Assembly: GCA_039090855.1 (NCBI GenBank)
Contig: CM077016.1
Span: forward strand, 53,307,936-53,371,935
Origin: Macrothele yani
Taxonomy: Eukaryota > Arthropoda > Arachnida > Araneae > Macrothelidae
DNA length: 64,000 bases
Direction: 5' to 3'
Shown here piece by piece: positions 23,656-34,434 of the stretch. The notes under the pieces are model-generated. The model saw only the letters and a program-made list of their open reading frames with translations, searched no databases and was not told the origin of the DNA. Numbering within the stretch: the stretch's first letter is position 1; every line of letters starts with the position of its first letter. Both the position numbers and the translations under genes were made by a program.

Positions 23656-23778
23656 TTGAATACTTTTTTTCTGCTCATTGACATCATATATCCTTCTCCG
23701 AAGACTTTTCTGGTGTAAGAATAATTCTTGGTACAACTCGTGAAGATCAGCTTTTGTTTGCTGAAAAAGGCTATTCAT
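23656..23778 (-). CDS. Candidate host-gene exon, coiled-coil segment
   Basis: 123 bases, phase 0 at both ends: AAAAG acceptor at 23779-23780, donor CAA|GTTAGT at 23655/23656. The 41 codons read MNSLFQQTKADLHELYQELF, LHQKSLRRRIYDVNEQKKSI, Q, a leucine/glutamate-rich helix likely to form a coiled coil. The frame also stays open above the acceptor (VVREFEK) to a 53-base CA/TG repeat, so the exon could be longer; the TG repeat may stand in for the pyrimidine tract. The upstream exon 24935-25000 ends in the same phase. The family is not recognised. Confidence 0.5.
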
Positions 23779-23804
23779 CTTTTCAAATTCCCGTACAACA
23801 GGTG

Positions 23805-23805
<1 letters not shown>

Positions 23806-23858
<53 letters not shown>
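23806..23858. repeat. (CA)n microsatellite
   Basis: About 26 CA units, immediately between an exon candidate and a PLE-type palindrome. Confidence 0.95.
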
Positions 23859-23861
<3 letters not shown>

Positions 23862-24183
23862 TAAAGGTAACTTGATCACGCTAGTTACGTTAACTGAAAC
23901 TTTTACAAAAAGTTTGTAGTAAGTTGGAAGCTTTCGACCTTATCTTAGGTCTTCATCACGCCAATGGAGGACTAAGATTGTTGCCAGATTCTACATTTGA
24001 ATTTTTCTTATTTTTTATTTTTGACAACAAAAATAAGAAAACTTCAAATGTAGAATCTGGCAACAATCTTAGTCCTCCATTGGCGTGATGAAGACCTAAG
24101 ATAAGGTCGAAAGTTTCCAACTTACGAAGTTTTTGTAAAAGTTTCAGTTAACGTAACTAGCGTGATCAAGTTACCTTTATTTG
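23859..24183. mobile_element. Palindromic PLE terminal remnant with hammerhead-like motifs
   Basis: Arms of about 150 bp with near-identical sequence around a short AT-rich loop (about 24010-24030). Each arm holds a TGATGA-A-GACCT-loop-AGGTC-GAAA motif (23932-23958 minus; 24086-24112 plus), the same arrangement found after the coding regions of the PLEs at 38.2 and 48.0 kb. It is best explained as two inverted PLE terminal repeats with the body lost. Microsatellites flank both sides. Confidence 0.65.
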
Positions 24184-24934
24184 TTAATATTGTTACGTGT
24201 TTTTCCCATAATCGACACACACACACACAAAAGCAACTTTTGTAGTCTAACATCAATTCCTTTAATAGTCTTTCTTTGAATTTTGTGTCAAACTTTGATT
24301 GGGCTAATTCAGCACTGCTGAAATAAGCCTTTAGCTCTTCTTAATTCATCAAAATATTAAACATAACCTGGAACTTCAAGTCAACTGCCAATCAAAGTTA
24401 CATAGATTCTGATTTCTGGCCACTGTGTCGTTCAAGTGTTCCCGTTTTGAAGCAAAATTAACTTTTTTTTAAAGAAAATTTATTTAAAAAAATGATGGTA
24501 ATGTAATTTTTGCCCAACTAATGTAAAAAGTCAAACAAGCGAAATCAATTCTCTGATGCCAACTAAACTGAAAAGCTAGATTTCTGGAATTCGAGCACCG
24601 AAAATGTCAACATGGCAACCCTGCTTTTGATTATGATTCAAGAGACTTGCAGAATGTTTTCCTGAAATTTTGTATTTGTGTAAACCTATGGTTGAATGGT
24701 ATACTGCTATGATGTGAAAATCTATTTTTTTTTAATGGCCACAACTATTAATTTACACCCAGTGTATGACCCTATTATTCAAGACTATTTATGGCAGTTT
24801 TTAAAATTTATTCAGAATCAAACCAAGCCAGATTCAACAAAAACTGCCACCAGACGTTCACCAAAAGTATTTATTTTAAAGCTATGCCTTGGATTTTTAG
24901 GTTAAGTACGCACACATATATATATATTACCTAC
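24184..24934. other. AT-rich gap, probably intron
   Basis: A short (AC)n at 24214-24229. No frame or repeat of note. It lies between two minus-strand exon candidates. Confidence 0.35.
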
Positions 24935-25000
24935 CTTGTCCAAAGAGGCAGTACTCCTGATTTCAGTTCCTTCACCTCCACCTGCATCACTATTAATGAC
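24935..25000 (-). CDS. Candidate host-gene internal exon, 66 bp
   Basis: Classical splice signals: acceptor TTCTATATTCCTTCCAG at 25001-25017 and donor AAG|GTAGGT at 24934/24935. The 22 codons, phase 0 on both sides, read VINSDAGGGEGTEIRSTASL then DK. High Gly/Ser/Glu content suggests a flexible linker. The in-phase neighbour 23656-23778 and the exon at 56700-56844 (also ending in phase 0) make a single minus-strand gene plausible. No family recognised; the signals are the strongest of any exon in the window. Confidence 0.6.
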
Positions 25001-25884
25001 CTGGAAGGAATATAGAACATTGTTCTTTAGCTTTAAAGGAAAAAAATTCAAATTAAAAAAAAAAAACTCAAAAGCAACATGATTAAATACATACAAAGGG
25101 AGAAATTTTCTATTATAAAAAAATATTTATGTTCTTTTTTTAATACTTGTGTGCTTTAATGAATAAAGGTACTTAATGACAAAAATTGCTTTTAGAACTC
25201 ATTCAAGAAATATATAAAAAAATTTCTACACAAAATCTATAACATATTCAATTTTAAGCCATTAGCAAAAATTCAATACTTTGACCCAAAACAGCAGCAC
25301 TCACTTGTAGTTATGGTACTTTTTTTTTGGGGGGGGGCATAAATTGGATATGTGCCATTGCTTATTATTATCCTAAAAAAAAGCCCAAAATTTTACATGG
25401 AAAATTTTTAACTGCTTGGAGAGGGACAGAGGTTTATAATTCGTGACTTTTCTTGCACAAAAGTACAACTCTTCTGCCATATGAGTCATAAGGTATAGAG
25501 CAAAATCAGTACAGAAGGACAGAAGAGACATTCTAATATATATACCAACTATTTTCTACATAAACTGATACCTACACAACTGCTAACAGAAACCTTTAAA
25601 TCGGTAAACAGCCAATCATGATGTGTCATATTTATTTCTTGTAACGAGACAGCACTAAACTCGATTTTACAAATGTGCAGCTCTGCAATTCGATATTTAA
25701 CTAGGTGTGGCTAATAATCATTTTTTTGGTAACATTATAAATCTCAAATGTTGTTCACGACATTAAAACAAATCATTTTCTGAATAGTTTGTGGCACACA
25801 CTCGACTATAAAGAATTTGGAGCACCAGCTTAAGCACAGGAGCCAAGTGGTTGCACAAACGAAGTCTTGAAACCTATGTGATTA
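25001..25884. other. AT-rich gap, no gene seen
   Basis: Poly(A/T)-rich, with a T-run and G-run at about 25320-25338. Nothing recognised. Confidence 0.4.
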
Positions 25885-25886
25885 TA

Positions 25887-27132
25887 CACTATACTGGCAA
25901 AAGTCACCGGACACCTCTTCAAAAGCAAATGAACGGATCTGCTGCGTTGTTAAGATGCGAAGTACAGCTGCAAACGGTATAAAAACAAGCCTGCAGCTGA
26001 CCGCGATCATATCGCACTGTGAGGTTGAGTGAAAATGTCACGGCAGGAGAGAACTGACTTTGAGAAAGGAAAGATTGTTGGGTGTTATATTAGTGGGTTG
26101 TCCATAAGAGAAACCGAGAGGCATTTAAACATACCCAAGTAAACTGTTTTGGATGCACTGAATAGATGGAAGACACATGGCGTGCCTGAAGCAACAAAAT
26201 GTACCGGCAGACCAAAGAAAATCAGGGAAAAAGGACGTCGAAGTCTCAGGAGAGTTGTTACAGCTAATTGATGGAGTACTGCAAAAGACCTCAGTGTACA
26301 GGTGAGTAAAAATGCTGGAACCGCGGTATGTGCTCGTACCATTCGCAGAGAACTTGATTCCATGAGTTACTGTGGTCGTGCAACTGCTCATAAGTCTTTC
26401 ATCTCCACTCGGAATGCTACTCGTCGTTTAGCATGGTGTAAAGAACATTTATCGTGGACCGTAGATCAATGGAAACAGGTCTTATGGACTGATGAATCCG
26501 GATACATGATCCATCAGTCTGATGGCCGCGTGCGAGTATGGCGGCAGTCGGGAGAACACTATTTACCACAGTGTACTGTTCCTACGGTCAAGTTTAAAGC
26601 TGGCAGTGTACTCTCGTGTGTGGGTGTTTTTCGTGGTATGGTCGCGACTCATTGGTTATTGTGGACAAACCTATTAACCAGCACATCTAGCTCGATATTC
26701 TGAACAATTATTCCCTACCAATTCTGTGGCAATACTATGGAACTGAGCCTTGTTGGTACCAGCAGGATAATGCACTGAGCCATAAAGCAAGGACTGTTAC
26801 AGCGTGGTTTTTACAATAATTTTGTATCGTGTGTGAACTGGCCAACACAGAGCCCTGATCTTAATCCCATAGTGCTCCTATGGGATGAATTAGAGAGCCG
26901 CACAAGAAGTTTGGGACCAAGGCCTACTACTAAGCAATAGTTAGCTCCAGCATTATGTACTGAATGGAAGCGCATACCTATCGTTGTGTTCCAAAACCTT
27001 GTGGAAAGCATGTCTGGAAGGGTCAGTGCATGCATTAAGGCCAAAGGTGGACCGACACCATACTAATGTATGTCAATAAATGCTATGTTGTGTTTCTCTT
27101 CTAGGTGTCTGGAAACTTTTGTCAATATAGTG
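25887..27132 (+). mobile_element. Tc1-like transposon, 1.25 kb
   Basis: Inverted ends of about 30 bp (CACTATACTGGCAAAAGTCA... and complement) flanked by TA at 25885-25886 and 27133-27134. A complete but inactivated transposase lies inside on the plus strand. Confidence 0.85.
26035..27066 (+). pseudogene. Tc1-like transposase, inactivated
   Basis: Starts MSRQERTDFEKGKIVGCYIS with the N-terminal helix-turn-helix, then GRPKKI linker, VCARTIRREL second HTH, WTDESGYMIH (first catalytic Asp), YQQDNALSHKA (second Asp) and the C-terminal FQNLVESMSGRVSACIKAKG. The third catalytic region is damaged: after SPDLNP the Glu position reads Val. In-frame stops occur near 26141 and 26270, and a frameshift near 26700. 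Full family length (about 340 residues) is covered. Confidence 0.85.
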
Positions 27133-27134
27133 TA

Positions 27135-28300
27135 TGTCAATAGATAACTTAGAGAACAGCAAAGGTTCAATCTGGCCTTTTTGTTTTGTGTGCGAATGGT
27201 TTATGATGCACGGTTTGAAAATCTTTATCTAAGATTAATAAATTATGCTTTAGCACCTTTTTTTTCAGTTTTTTACGTATTTTATGCTAGGGAGGATAAA
27301 ATGTGGATTAATCTTTGGCCTAGTGCATAGTACAGTGGGCGAGCCCACAACGGAAAGCCATGATATTGTACATGGTTCTGCTACTGGACACTTCCTCACT
27401 TGTGAAATCAGAGTGGTGTGTGTCTCCCTCTTTTTAACACATAAACCACTGTAAGTGTCAACCACAGGCTAATTGATTCATCTTCCAGCACCCAGGATTG
27501 ATAAAAGAAAAAATGCCCTGCTGTGAAGTACTTGTGGTCTTTCCCATTCCCTCCCTCTACAGTAAACAGGATGTGAAAGTCTTTTGCCCATTAGAAGAAA
27601 GAATTACACAAGTACAGCAATGAAGCAACAGTGATGACTACTATTTAGCGCAAAAATTTTATGCACATCTTCACAGTGCTTTTTGTCTCCAATGTTATTA
27701 GATGTGTGTTGTACATCTGATTAGAAGTGTATAAAATAAGGCAGTTCTTCTAATGCCTCCCTTCTTTGCATCATTTATCTTCAATCGACATCACACAATG
27801 TATTATTCTACCATATCAGAGGGGGTCCAGTTGAAATAATCATCAAATAAAAATTATTTTGTGGTATGTTTACCTGTGGCATTACTCCTGATAAGTCAAG
27901 GAGATAAATCTAACTGTGACGTTATTGTAATCAAAACTCATGTCAGAAAAAAAACTGCTTCCTGGTCAGACAAGCACAAAGAGCATCACTTTACCAAATG
28001 CAATAAACTAGTGGTAAATTAAAATGTGCATTAAGACATTTACTGAAAACAATGGAACACAGAGTAACGCTGTAAAATCATTATCAGTTTTATTGGTTCC
28101 TAGGATAAATAATAATGGGAGAACAACAACAGAAAAAAAAAACCAGCAATGGTGACAATTTTTGAACAGACAAACAAATAAATAAAAACAGAAATGTATT
28201 ATAATTTTAGTCATACAATCTGCGGATTATCTGCTAGAAAATTTTAAAGGCTACACTTTAGAGTTCAGCCCTCAATCGTCTGCTTCGCTATCGTGCGAAT
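27135..28300. other. Gap; no gene seen
   Basis: AT-rich, with several T-rich runs and no recognisable protein or structured repeat. Confidence 0.4.
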
Positions 28301-29443
28301 GGAATGCCGGGAGAAACTACGCTGCAGCTGCGTCGGCGTCTTCTCCTGCGCTGTGTGTGTTACGTAATCACTATTTGTTGAATAGAATCAGGTTACAGGG
28401 AAAAGTGAGCTGTGTTCCCCTTTACTTGGGACGTGGTTTGAAGCTGCTTGTATTCCTCTTGATAAGGTGAAGACTCTTTTGTATTGTTTTGCCAAAGGAT
28501 TGTCCTACGATGATGCAATTGAGGAATCTTCCCAGGGTAGGGTTTCCACATCCTCTGCAACAGTCAGTGACTATTTATCATCAGTCTTGCAGAGAACTAG
28601 TTGCACAGTTTATAGTAGCTTACAAACAAGACGAAGGACAGCTTGAAGTCCCTGGTGTCATCGTAGAAGTTGATGAGGCCAAGGTTGGGAAGCGGAAGTA
28701 TAACCATGGTCGTCTCGTTGAGGGCACCTGGATCCTTGGCATCTTTGAACGAGATTCGAAACGATTCAGGGTTGAGATCTGCCCGCAGAATAACCGCTCT
28801 GCTCACACATTGCTGCCGCTCATCCAGAAACATGTTCAACCCGGAACTACTGTCATGACAGATCAGTGGGCTGCGTACCGCAATCTCCCATCTTGTGGTT
28901 TCCAACATCTTTCAGTAAACCACTCACTCAATTTTGTCGATCTGACTACTGGGGCCCATACGCAAGGTGTTGAGAGCAATTGGCTGCCCCTCAAACGCAC
29001 ACTCTCTAATGAAATTCACAAAGACCACTTGGCCGCCCACATTCTGGAATATTTATTCCAACGAAATTGTAGTCTTTCCACTGAACACTGTTTTGAGGTG
29101 ATGATTGCTACCATCAAACAGTTCTTTCCTAGTACGTAATGTTTTCCACTTAAATATTCATACTAGATAGATAGGTCCTGAATGAGGAGGAAACGCTTCT
29201 TTTCCGTCATTATAAATATTTAACACCTTAAGTACTGACATTCTATAAAGGCCCTTTTCAGGGCCAGCCATATTACAAAATAAACCCTTTCCTTTCAAAA
29301 ATATCCCCCGCCACATATTTCGCGTCCCTACCACTCGTCCCGAACAAAACACACACCGATTACGTAATGCACGCAGCGAAGGAGCAAAAAATGCCGATGC
29401 AGCTGCAGCGCCACCTATCGCGAAATGTTTCTCCCGGCATTCC
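28301..29443 (+). mobile_element. Merlin (IS1016/IS1595-like) DNA transposon
   Basis: Inverted ends GGAATGCCGGGAGAAAC (28301-28317) and complement (29427-29443), with similarity continuing about 70 bp inward (GCAGCTGC...TACGTAATC blocks). It encloses an ISXO2-type transposase. No clear 8-9-bp target duplication flanks it, so either it has decayed or the true ends lie slightly outside. Confidence 0.8.
28420..29139 (+). pseudogene. ISXO2-like (IS1595 family) transposase with one frameshift
   Basis: N-terminal frame reads GTWFEAACIPLDKVKTLLY then CFAKGLSYDDA up to about 28590. A one-base shift then leads to a frame open to TAA at 29137, with VIVEVDEAKVGKRKYNHGR (first Asp), VMTDQWAAYRNL (second Asp) and HTQGVESNWLPLKR (third acidic residue, Glu). 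These are the DDE landmarks of the DDE_Tnp_IS1595 domain; Merlin is its eukaryotic branch. The catalytic triad is intact and the frameshift is the only obvious lesion, so the copy is fairly young. Cut-and-paste transposition is known of the family. Confidence 0.85.
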
Positions 29444-29510
29444 AGGAGCACCTTAGCTGAGCAGATGATTTGGGGCCAAAGATTGAAGTGCATCCAATTT
29501 AAAATATATA

Positions 29511-30421
29511 AGGGTTGTTTGATAAATAAGTGGACTGGGCCTGTGATTTCGGTATATGTAGAACTCAGGAAAAACAGATTGTATTTATTGATACACTTGT
29601 CTATTGCACATGTGACATGCTCATGGTTTGTCATCTGTTTTGTTCGCAGGTAGATATTCGACGCTCAAACGTGAATTAGTGCAGCGATGGATTCCTCCCG
29701 ATATGTGCAACGGCGTGTGATCCAGTTCCTGTGCGCTGAAGGTGTGCAGCCAGCAAAGCTTGTCCGTCGGTTAAATGCTGTGTACGGCGATGAAGCTTTG
29801 CAGCATACGGCAGTGTTTAATTGGTGCAAGAAATTCCGAGAAGGGAGACGAAGCAGTGAAGCGGACGACAAAACATGTGCAAAAGTGAATGACATTGTGT
29901 TACGAAATCGTCGAGCAACTGTACGGTTCATTAGTGAGGCGACTGGCATAAGTACAGAAAGTGTTCACTACATTATCACAGAGAAACTGGCATATCGGAA
30001 GGTTGCTGCCGCATGGGTTCCAAAGTGTTTATCGAAGGTGCAAAAGAACACACGTAGCCAACACCTTTTGCAGGACAATGCCAGGCGACATACTGCAGCT
30101 GACACCTTGACAACGATTTGACGTTTCGGCTGGGATGTGCTACCCCACCCTCCCTACAGTCCCGACTTATCGCTCTGCGAGTTTCACGCGTTCAGCCTAA
30201 TGAAGAGGGCCCACAAGGAAAAGCGCTTTGCATCGGATATTGAAGTGCAAAATGCATTTTCTTCATGGCTGCACAGCCAGTCCGTAGAGTTCTACAGAAA
30301 TGGCATTGACAGGCTAGTGTATCTGTGGGATCGTTGTCTCAACAACCATGGAGAATATGTCAAATAAAAACCACTTCTGGAATCCTAATGACTAAAGTCC
30401 ACTTACTTCTCAAATGACCCT
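29511..30421 (+). mobile_element. Mariner element with internal deletion
   Basis: Inverted ends AGGGTTGTTTGATAAATAAG (29511) and TGACCCT complement (to 30421), with TA on both sides (29509-29510, 30422-30423). 911 bp, against about 1.3 kb for a full mariner. Confidence 0.85.
29687..30367 (+). pseudogene. Mariner transposase, catalytic middle deleted
   Basis: N-terminal mariner HTH (MDSSRYVQRRVIQFLCAEGV, FNWCKKFREGRRS) is intact to about 30055. The region with the first catalytic Asp is deleted, and the frame resumes at HLLQDNARRHTAADTL (second Asp). A stop at 30119 and a frame change follow, then PHPPYSPDLSLCEFHAFSLM, where the third catalytic residue of DD34D mariners is Glu instead of Asp. 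The tail NNHGEYVK and stop are normal. It cannot make an active enzyme. Confidence 0.85.
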
Positions 30422-30538
30422 TATAAGTTCTGTGGATTATATGCCTATGCAGATATATATATAAAAAAAAAATTGTGGCCCTTTGATTTTTAAAAAAATC
30501 CACAGGGTAATTGTGCATGAGAGGGTCTGTAATCATAG

Positions 30539-31165
30539 TTCCCACTCTTTTGCCACTGAAAAAATCAAGGACTTTTCAAGGACTCAAAAATTTTCAAGAC
30601 TACATTCATGCTCAATAAGAACTTTCATGCAACACTAACATAAGTTGTAACCAACAGTCAAAAAGTTCAATTAAAATTATAGTTATATCTAAACATAGGG
30701 ACATACTTTGGTGAGGTATTATTGTTCCACAAGATAAAATCCCTGAAATGGTGATAAGATGGACATATTGCCAGAAGGACAGACCACTGATGGACAACCG
30801 AAATTTTAGACTGCATTCCTGGGTTACAGGCATTCAGCTGATCGCAAACCAGGTTTGAGATGCTAGTACCTTACACTTGCACCCCCTCACATTCGCTTAT
30901 TGTAGTTCAGAATCACAACCGCTTGAAAACTGGATATGTGACAGCTACATGCTCCTGATTATAAGGGAACATTTTACAATACAGCACGGCCACCTGTAAC
31001 ATTTTGGCGATAGCTTCTCTTCAATGAACTGCATCTAATCTGAAATTTGGTAAACAGGAAAAAAAAAATCAAGTGCTTTTCAAGGACTCTTACAAAATTC
31101 AAGGACTTTCACGGGCCCTTGAAAAGTCCTAAAATTCAAGGACTTTCACGGGCCCTTGAAAAGGA
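30539..31165. mobile_element. Decayed hAT-like element with CAAGGACTTT repeats
   Basis: Left edge AGTTCCCACTCTTTT matches the CAGGGTTCCCACTC terminus of the element at 41025-41909. Both ends carry blocks of the TTTTCAAGGACT / CCTTGAAAAGTCC type (30565-30600 and 31072-31165), including two copies of AAAATTCAAGGACTTTCACG. The right terminus is missing. Confidence 0.5.
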
Positions 31166-31889
31166 AAACAGGTACATACAGTATTTCTATGACTTGTTCT
31201 GTATCAGAGTTTCGTCATTGGCAAGGTGTAATGCAATGCTCTGGAGCTGCATTGGCGTGATCTATGGATCCCACACCACTTAGCTTTATTTGTATAAAGA
31301 TAGAAGTATAAAAAAAGTAATCTCTAAAAATGAATTCCTTTATTTAATAAGATCGGTTTTTTTTTTTTTCTTACTTCTTCAGACTCTTGAGTCATTAATG
31401 TAACCCACTTTTCTGTCGGAAATTCCACTTCCGGATCAACATCTGTGATGTGTGGATTATACTGTTTTTTTTCCCTCTTAATGTCACGATCTGCAGATTA
31501 TACAATGGTGTGGATAATATGACGAAAATTATGGTACTAACAACTTAGTTTACATTACAACCCACACAGTCCAGCAAGGTAAACTGAAGAGAATTGCTGC
31601 TGGGAACAGACACACAGGCAAACAACACTTCACTCAAGTTCAGTATTTTGTACACTAAATTTCTGTATTGTGTTTAGACTCTCTTTGGTCAAGTATGGCC
31701 CTAGCACCAGAAGATTTAAATATACAAATCTTATAATGGAGAATCATGTAATTACTGTCCTTTTCTACGAAATATTAATATCATTCTTATATCTCTCACA
31801 CTACATGTTCAAATATGTAACAAGAGCAAATCCACATAGACTACTGAAACCTTTTTCCTTATTACATTTAAAAAATGCATGAATTAAAA
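31166..31889. other. AT-rich gap, no gene seen
   Basis: No coding or structured repeat recognised. Confidence 0.4.
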
Positions 31890-32969
31890 TACACTGAAGT
31901 GCCAGAAAAACTGGTACACCAGTCTAATACTTGGTAGGTCCCCCACGGGAGCGCAGGACTGCAAAATACGATGGGGCATGGACTCCACTAGCTTCTGGAA
32001 ATATGCTGTAGGCAATGCACACCATACTTCCTGCAGAGCGTTCCACAATTCGGGTGTATTCCGAGGTCTCGGATTCCTGTGTTCGATAGCGCGTTGCATG
32101 GCATCCCAAATGTGTTCTATCACGTTCAGATCTGGAGACTTGGGTGGGAATGGCAACACCCCAAACTCAAATGAATGCTCCTCTAACCATAATGTGGTGT
32201 CCTGACTCTTGTGTGGAGGTGCATTGTCCTGTTGGAACAAGCCCAACCCATCAGCATGAATGCAGGACATGAACAAGTGTACCTCGTCAGAAAGGATGTG
32301 CACATAGTGTTGGCCGGTCACAGATGTTTGTAGATGTACCAGGGGTCCCAGTGAAGTCCAGCTAAACACACCCCATACCATTACGGAGCCCCCATTAGTC
32401 GGTACAGTTCCCTGTTGAAAGGCGATCCATGGCTACATGGGGTTTGCGCCACACACGAATCCTTCCATCTGCCCGATATAGTTCGAAACGCGACTCGTCA
32501 GACCAGGCTACTTGTTTCCAGTCATCAAGTGTCCAGTGGTGGTGTTGCTGTGCCCAAGCGAGGCGCATAGCTCTGTGTCGTGCACCCATCAAGGGGACTC
32601 GAGTTGGGCGTCAGCTCCCAAAGCCCATATCATGCAGGATACGTTGCACAGTCCGGACGCTGATGCTTGTTGAGGCTCCAGCATTGAATTCCGATGATAA
32701 TTGCGAGAGTGTTGCAGGCTTATCGCATGAAACAATTCGTGACAGCTGACGATGGTCACATTCACCCAATGTCTTTTTACGGCCACACTGGTATCGTAGG
32801 TTGGAGGTTTTGCCGGAATTCTTGTAGTCACGGTACACCCTTGCAATGGTCGTCCATGAAAATCCGAACTTCGTTTCTACCTCTGAAATACACTGTGGCC
32901 CATCTCACGAGCGCCAACTATAACACCGCGCTGAAAATCACTTAATTCATTATTACTTGTCATTCTCAT
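31884..32969 (-). pseudogene. Tc1-like transposase, frameshifted
   Basis: Start at 32969 gives MRMTSNNELSDFQRGVIVGA, then a stop in the first HTH. The second HTH segment follows (RKKTLGECDHRQLSRIV to SVRTVQRILHDMGFGS, 32611-32838), then VAWSDESRFELYRADGRIRV (32395-32592; first Asp), GLGLFQQDNAPPHKS (second Asp) and KSPDLNVIEHIWDAMQRAI (third, Glu; 31884-32381). All DD34E residues survive, but three frame changes and one stop break the gene. The last codons run into the terminal repeat. Confidence 0.88.
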
Positions 32970-33110
32970 GCCGAAAACAGCTCTGACAGCTGGCAAGGAT
33001 GTATATCGCTTTATATACGCACTGGCGGACGCAACCAAGTACGCACATAGGTGACGTTGCTATGTCTTTTGCATAAGCTTGTCTGTACCAGTTTTTCTGG
33101 CACTTCAGTG
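31892..33110 (-). mobile_element. Tc1-like transposon, 1.22 kb
   Basis: Ends CACTGAAGTGCCAGAAAAAC and complement, about 28 bp and nearly perfect, with TA at 31890-31891 and 33111-33112. The transposase lies on the minus strand. Confidence 0.9.
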
Positions 33111-33112
33111 TA

Positions 33113-33599
33113 TGTGCTTCTGCCCAAGCTTGACAATGTTACTGTTAGCAATTATGATGATAAAAGGCTGGCTGAAGAAGAGTTCTGAAGTGGTGCCAAT
33201 TTTGGAAGTTCTGATCACCATTAAACTATGACAACCTGGAAGTCCCCGTGCATCCCATATGGCTTTGATCAAGACAAAATAGAGGAATTTCCACTTTATC
33301 TTTACCCTGTTGTATTTTTGCATCTGCACTTCTAGGCACATTGGAAAGTTGGCAAAGAATATACTTAAGATGAACTAAAAGTGTACTGGCATTTAAAACA
33401 TCAAAAAGGCTTCATAATATTAATTGCAATAATTGAAAAACAGCACAATTTTCTTTTTCTTGGCATTACATTAGAAGGGTTATGGCCTAATCTCCCATGC
33501 TGGCCACTAAACATCTTGGGAAACACGTTTTACAGCTTTCTGCCAGCTTTTTGCTTAGTATCAACTTAGCCATGGCTCATATTTAGCCATCCTCATATT
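33113..33599. other. Gap; no gene seen
   Basis: No recognisable frame or repeat; may belong to the RTE fragment that follows. Confidence 0.3.
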
Positions 33600-33911
33600 T
33601 TGCTGGGGCTAGGCATCACATTAAAAGATAAGAAACAGAACACCTGGATTAGAGGCCAGACTTGTATCACAGGCATCACTCTTTACCACAAGCAACTAAA
33701 ATGGAAATGGGCTGGACATCTATCCAGAAGAGAAGACGAGCGATGGACCACCATATTAACGAACTGTATTCCAAAAGTAGGGAAACGAGGCAGAGGACAT
33801 CCTAAAAGAAGGTGGAGTGATGAACTGTCTAAATTTGTGGAAAAAAATTGGTCAACCATAGCCGAGCTGAGAGAAAAATGGAAAGAACTAGAGGAGGCCT
33901 TCATCCAGTAA
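33600..33911 (+). pseudogene. RTE/BovB-like LINE C-terminal fragment 1
   Basis: Open frame of 103 codons with the C-terminal signature of RTE reverse transcriptases: MLGLGITLKDKKQN, LKWKWAGHLSRREDERWTT, GKRGRGHPKRRWSDEL, and the terminal WKELEEAFIQ with stop. Only the last tenth of the protein is present, so it is a 5'-truncated retrocopy of the family whose 5' end appears at 62.3-64 kb. Confidence 0.75.
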
Positions 33912-33933
33912 TGGATTGGGAATGGCTGAAAAG

Positions 33934-34360
33934 AAGTACAATTTTCAAGAGCAATTCACTGTTACATCTTTAAAAAAAAAGTGTGTAAATCAATGCGTTT
34001 CTTCAGTTTTAATATATGGATCACAAACATGGACCTCAACTAAAACAGTGTTACAGAGACTGCTGACAACTCAAAAAAGCATGGAGAGATGCATTCTTAG
34101 TATTACCAAGAAAGGTAGGAAAAGAAATACACAGATCAGGGAAATGACAAGAGTTGACAACAATGTAATCAAGGTAAAGACCCTCAAGTGGCAATGTACT
34201 GGACATACTTCTCAAAGAACTGATCATCAATGGAAAACTAATACTAGACTGTATACCATGGGCCAGAAGAAGACCATGTAGGAGATGGGTGGAAAGTATG
34301 GTAGAGTGACATGGAAAAAAATTGCTCAAAACAGATGCTTGTGGAAGATATTCATCTGAA
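33934..34360 (+). pseudogene. RTE/BovB-like LINE C-terminal fragment 2
   Basis: Second fragment immediately downstream, beginning upstream in the protein (CVSSVLIYGSQTWTSTKTVL), through MERCILSITKKGRKRN and LKWQCTGHTSQRTDHQWKT, then frame loss. The RT end is therefore represented twice in tandem, from two separate insertions or a duplication. More decayed than fragment 1. Confidence 0.7.
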
Positions 34361-34434
34361 AATGAATTGAGAAGGGTTGATATGGAAAAATTATATATTT
34401 TGGGTACTTTATAGACTGATATTATTGGGTTGCC

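Noticed and set aside
23560..23856. 98-codon minus frame beginning with a Cys-Val repeat
   Set aside because: The N-terminal part is the translated CA/TG microsatellite; only the splice-bounded part (23656-23778) was kept.
29158..29634. 158-codon minus frame across the right end of the Merlin element
   Set aside because: Spans the inverted end and flanking DNA, with no recognisable domain; an antisense by-product.
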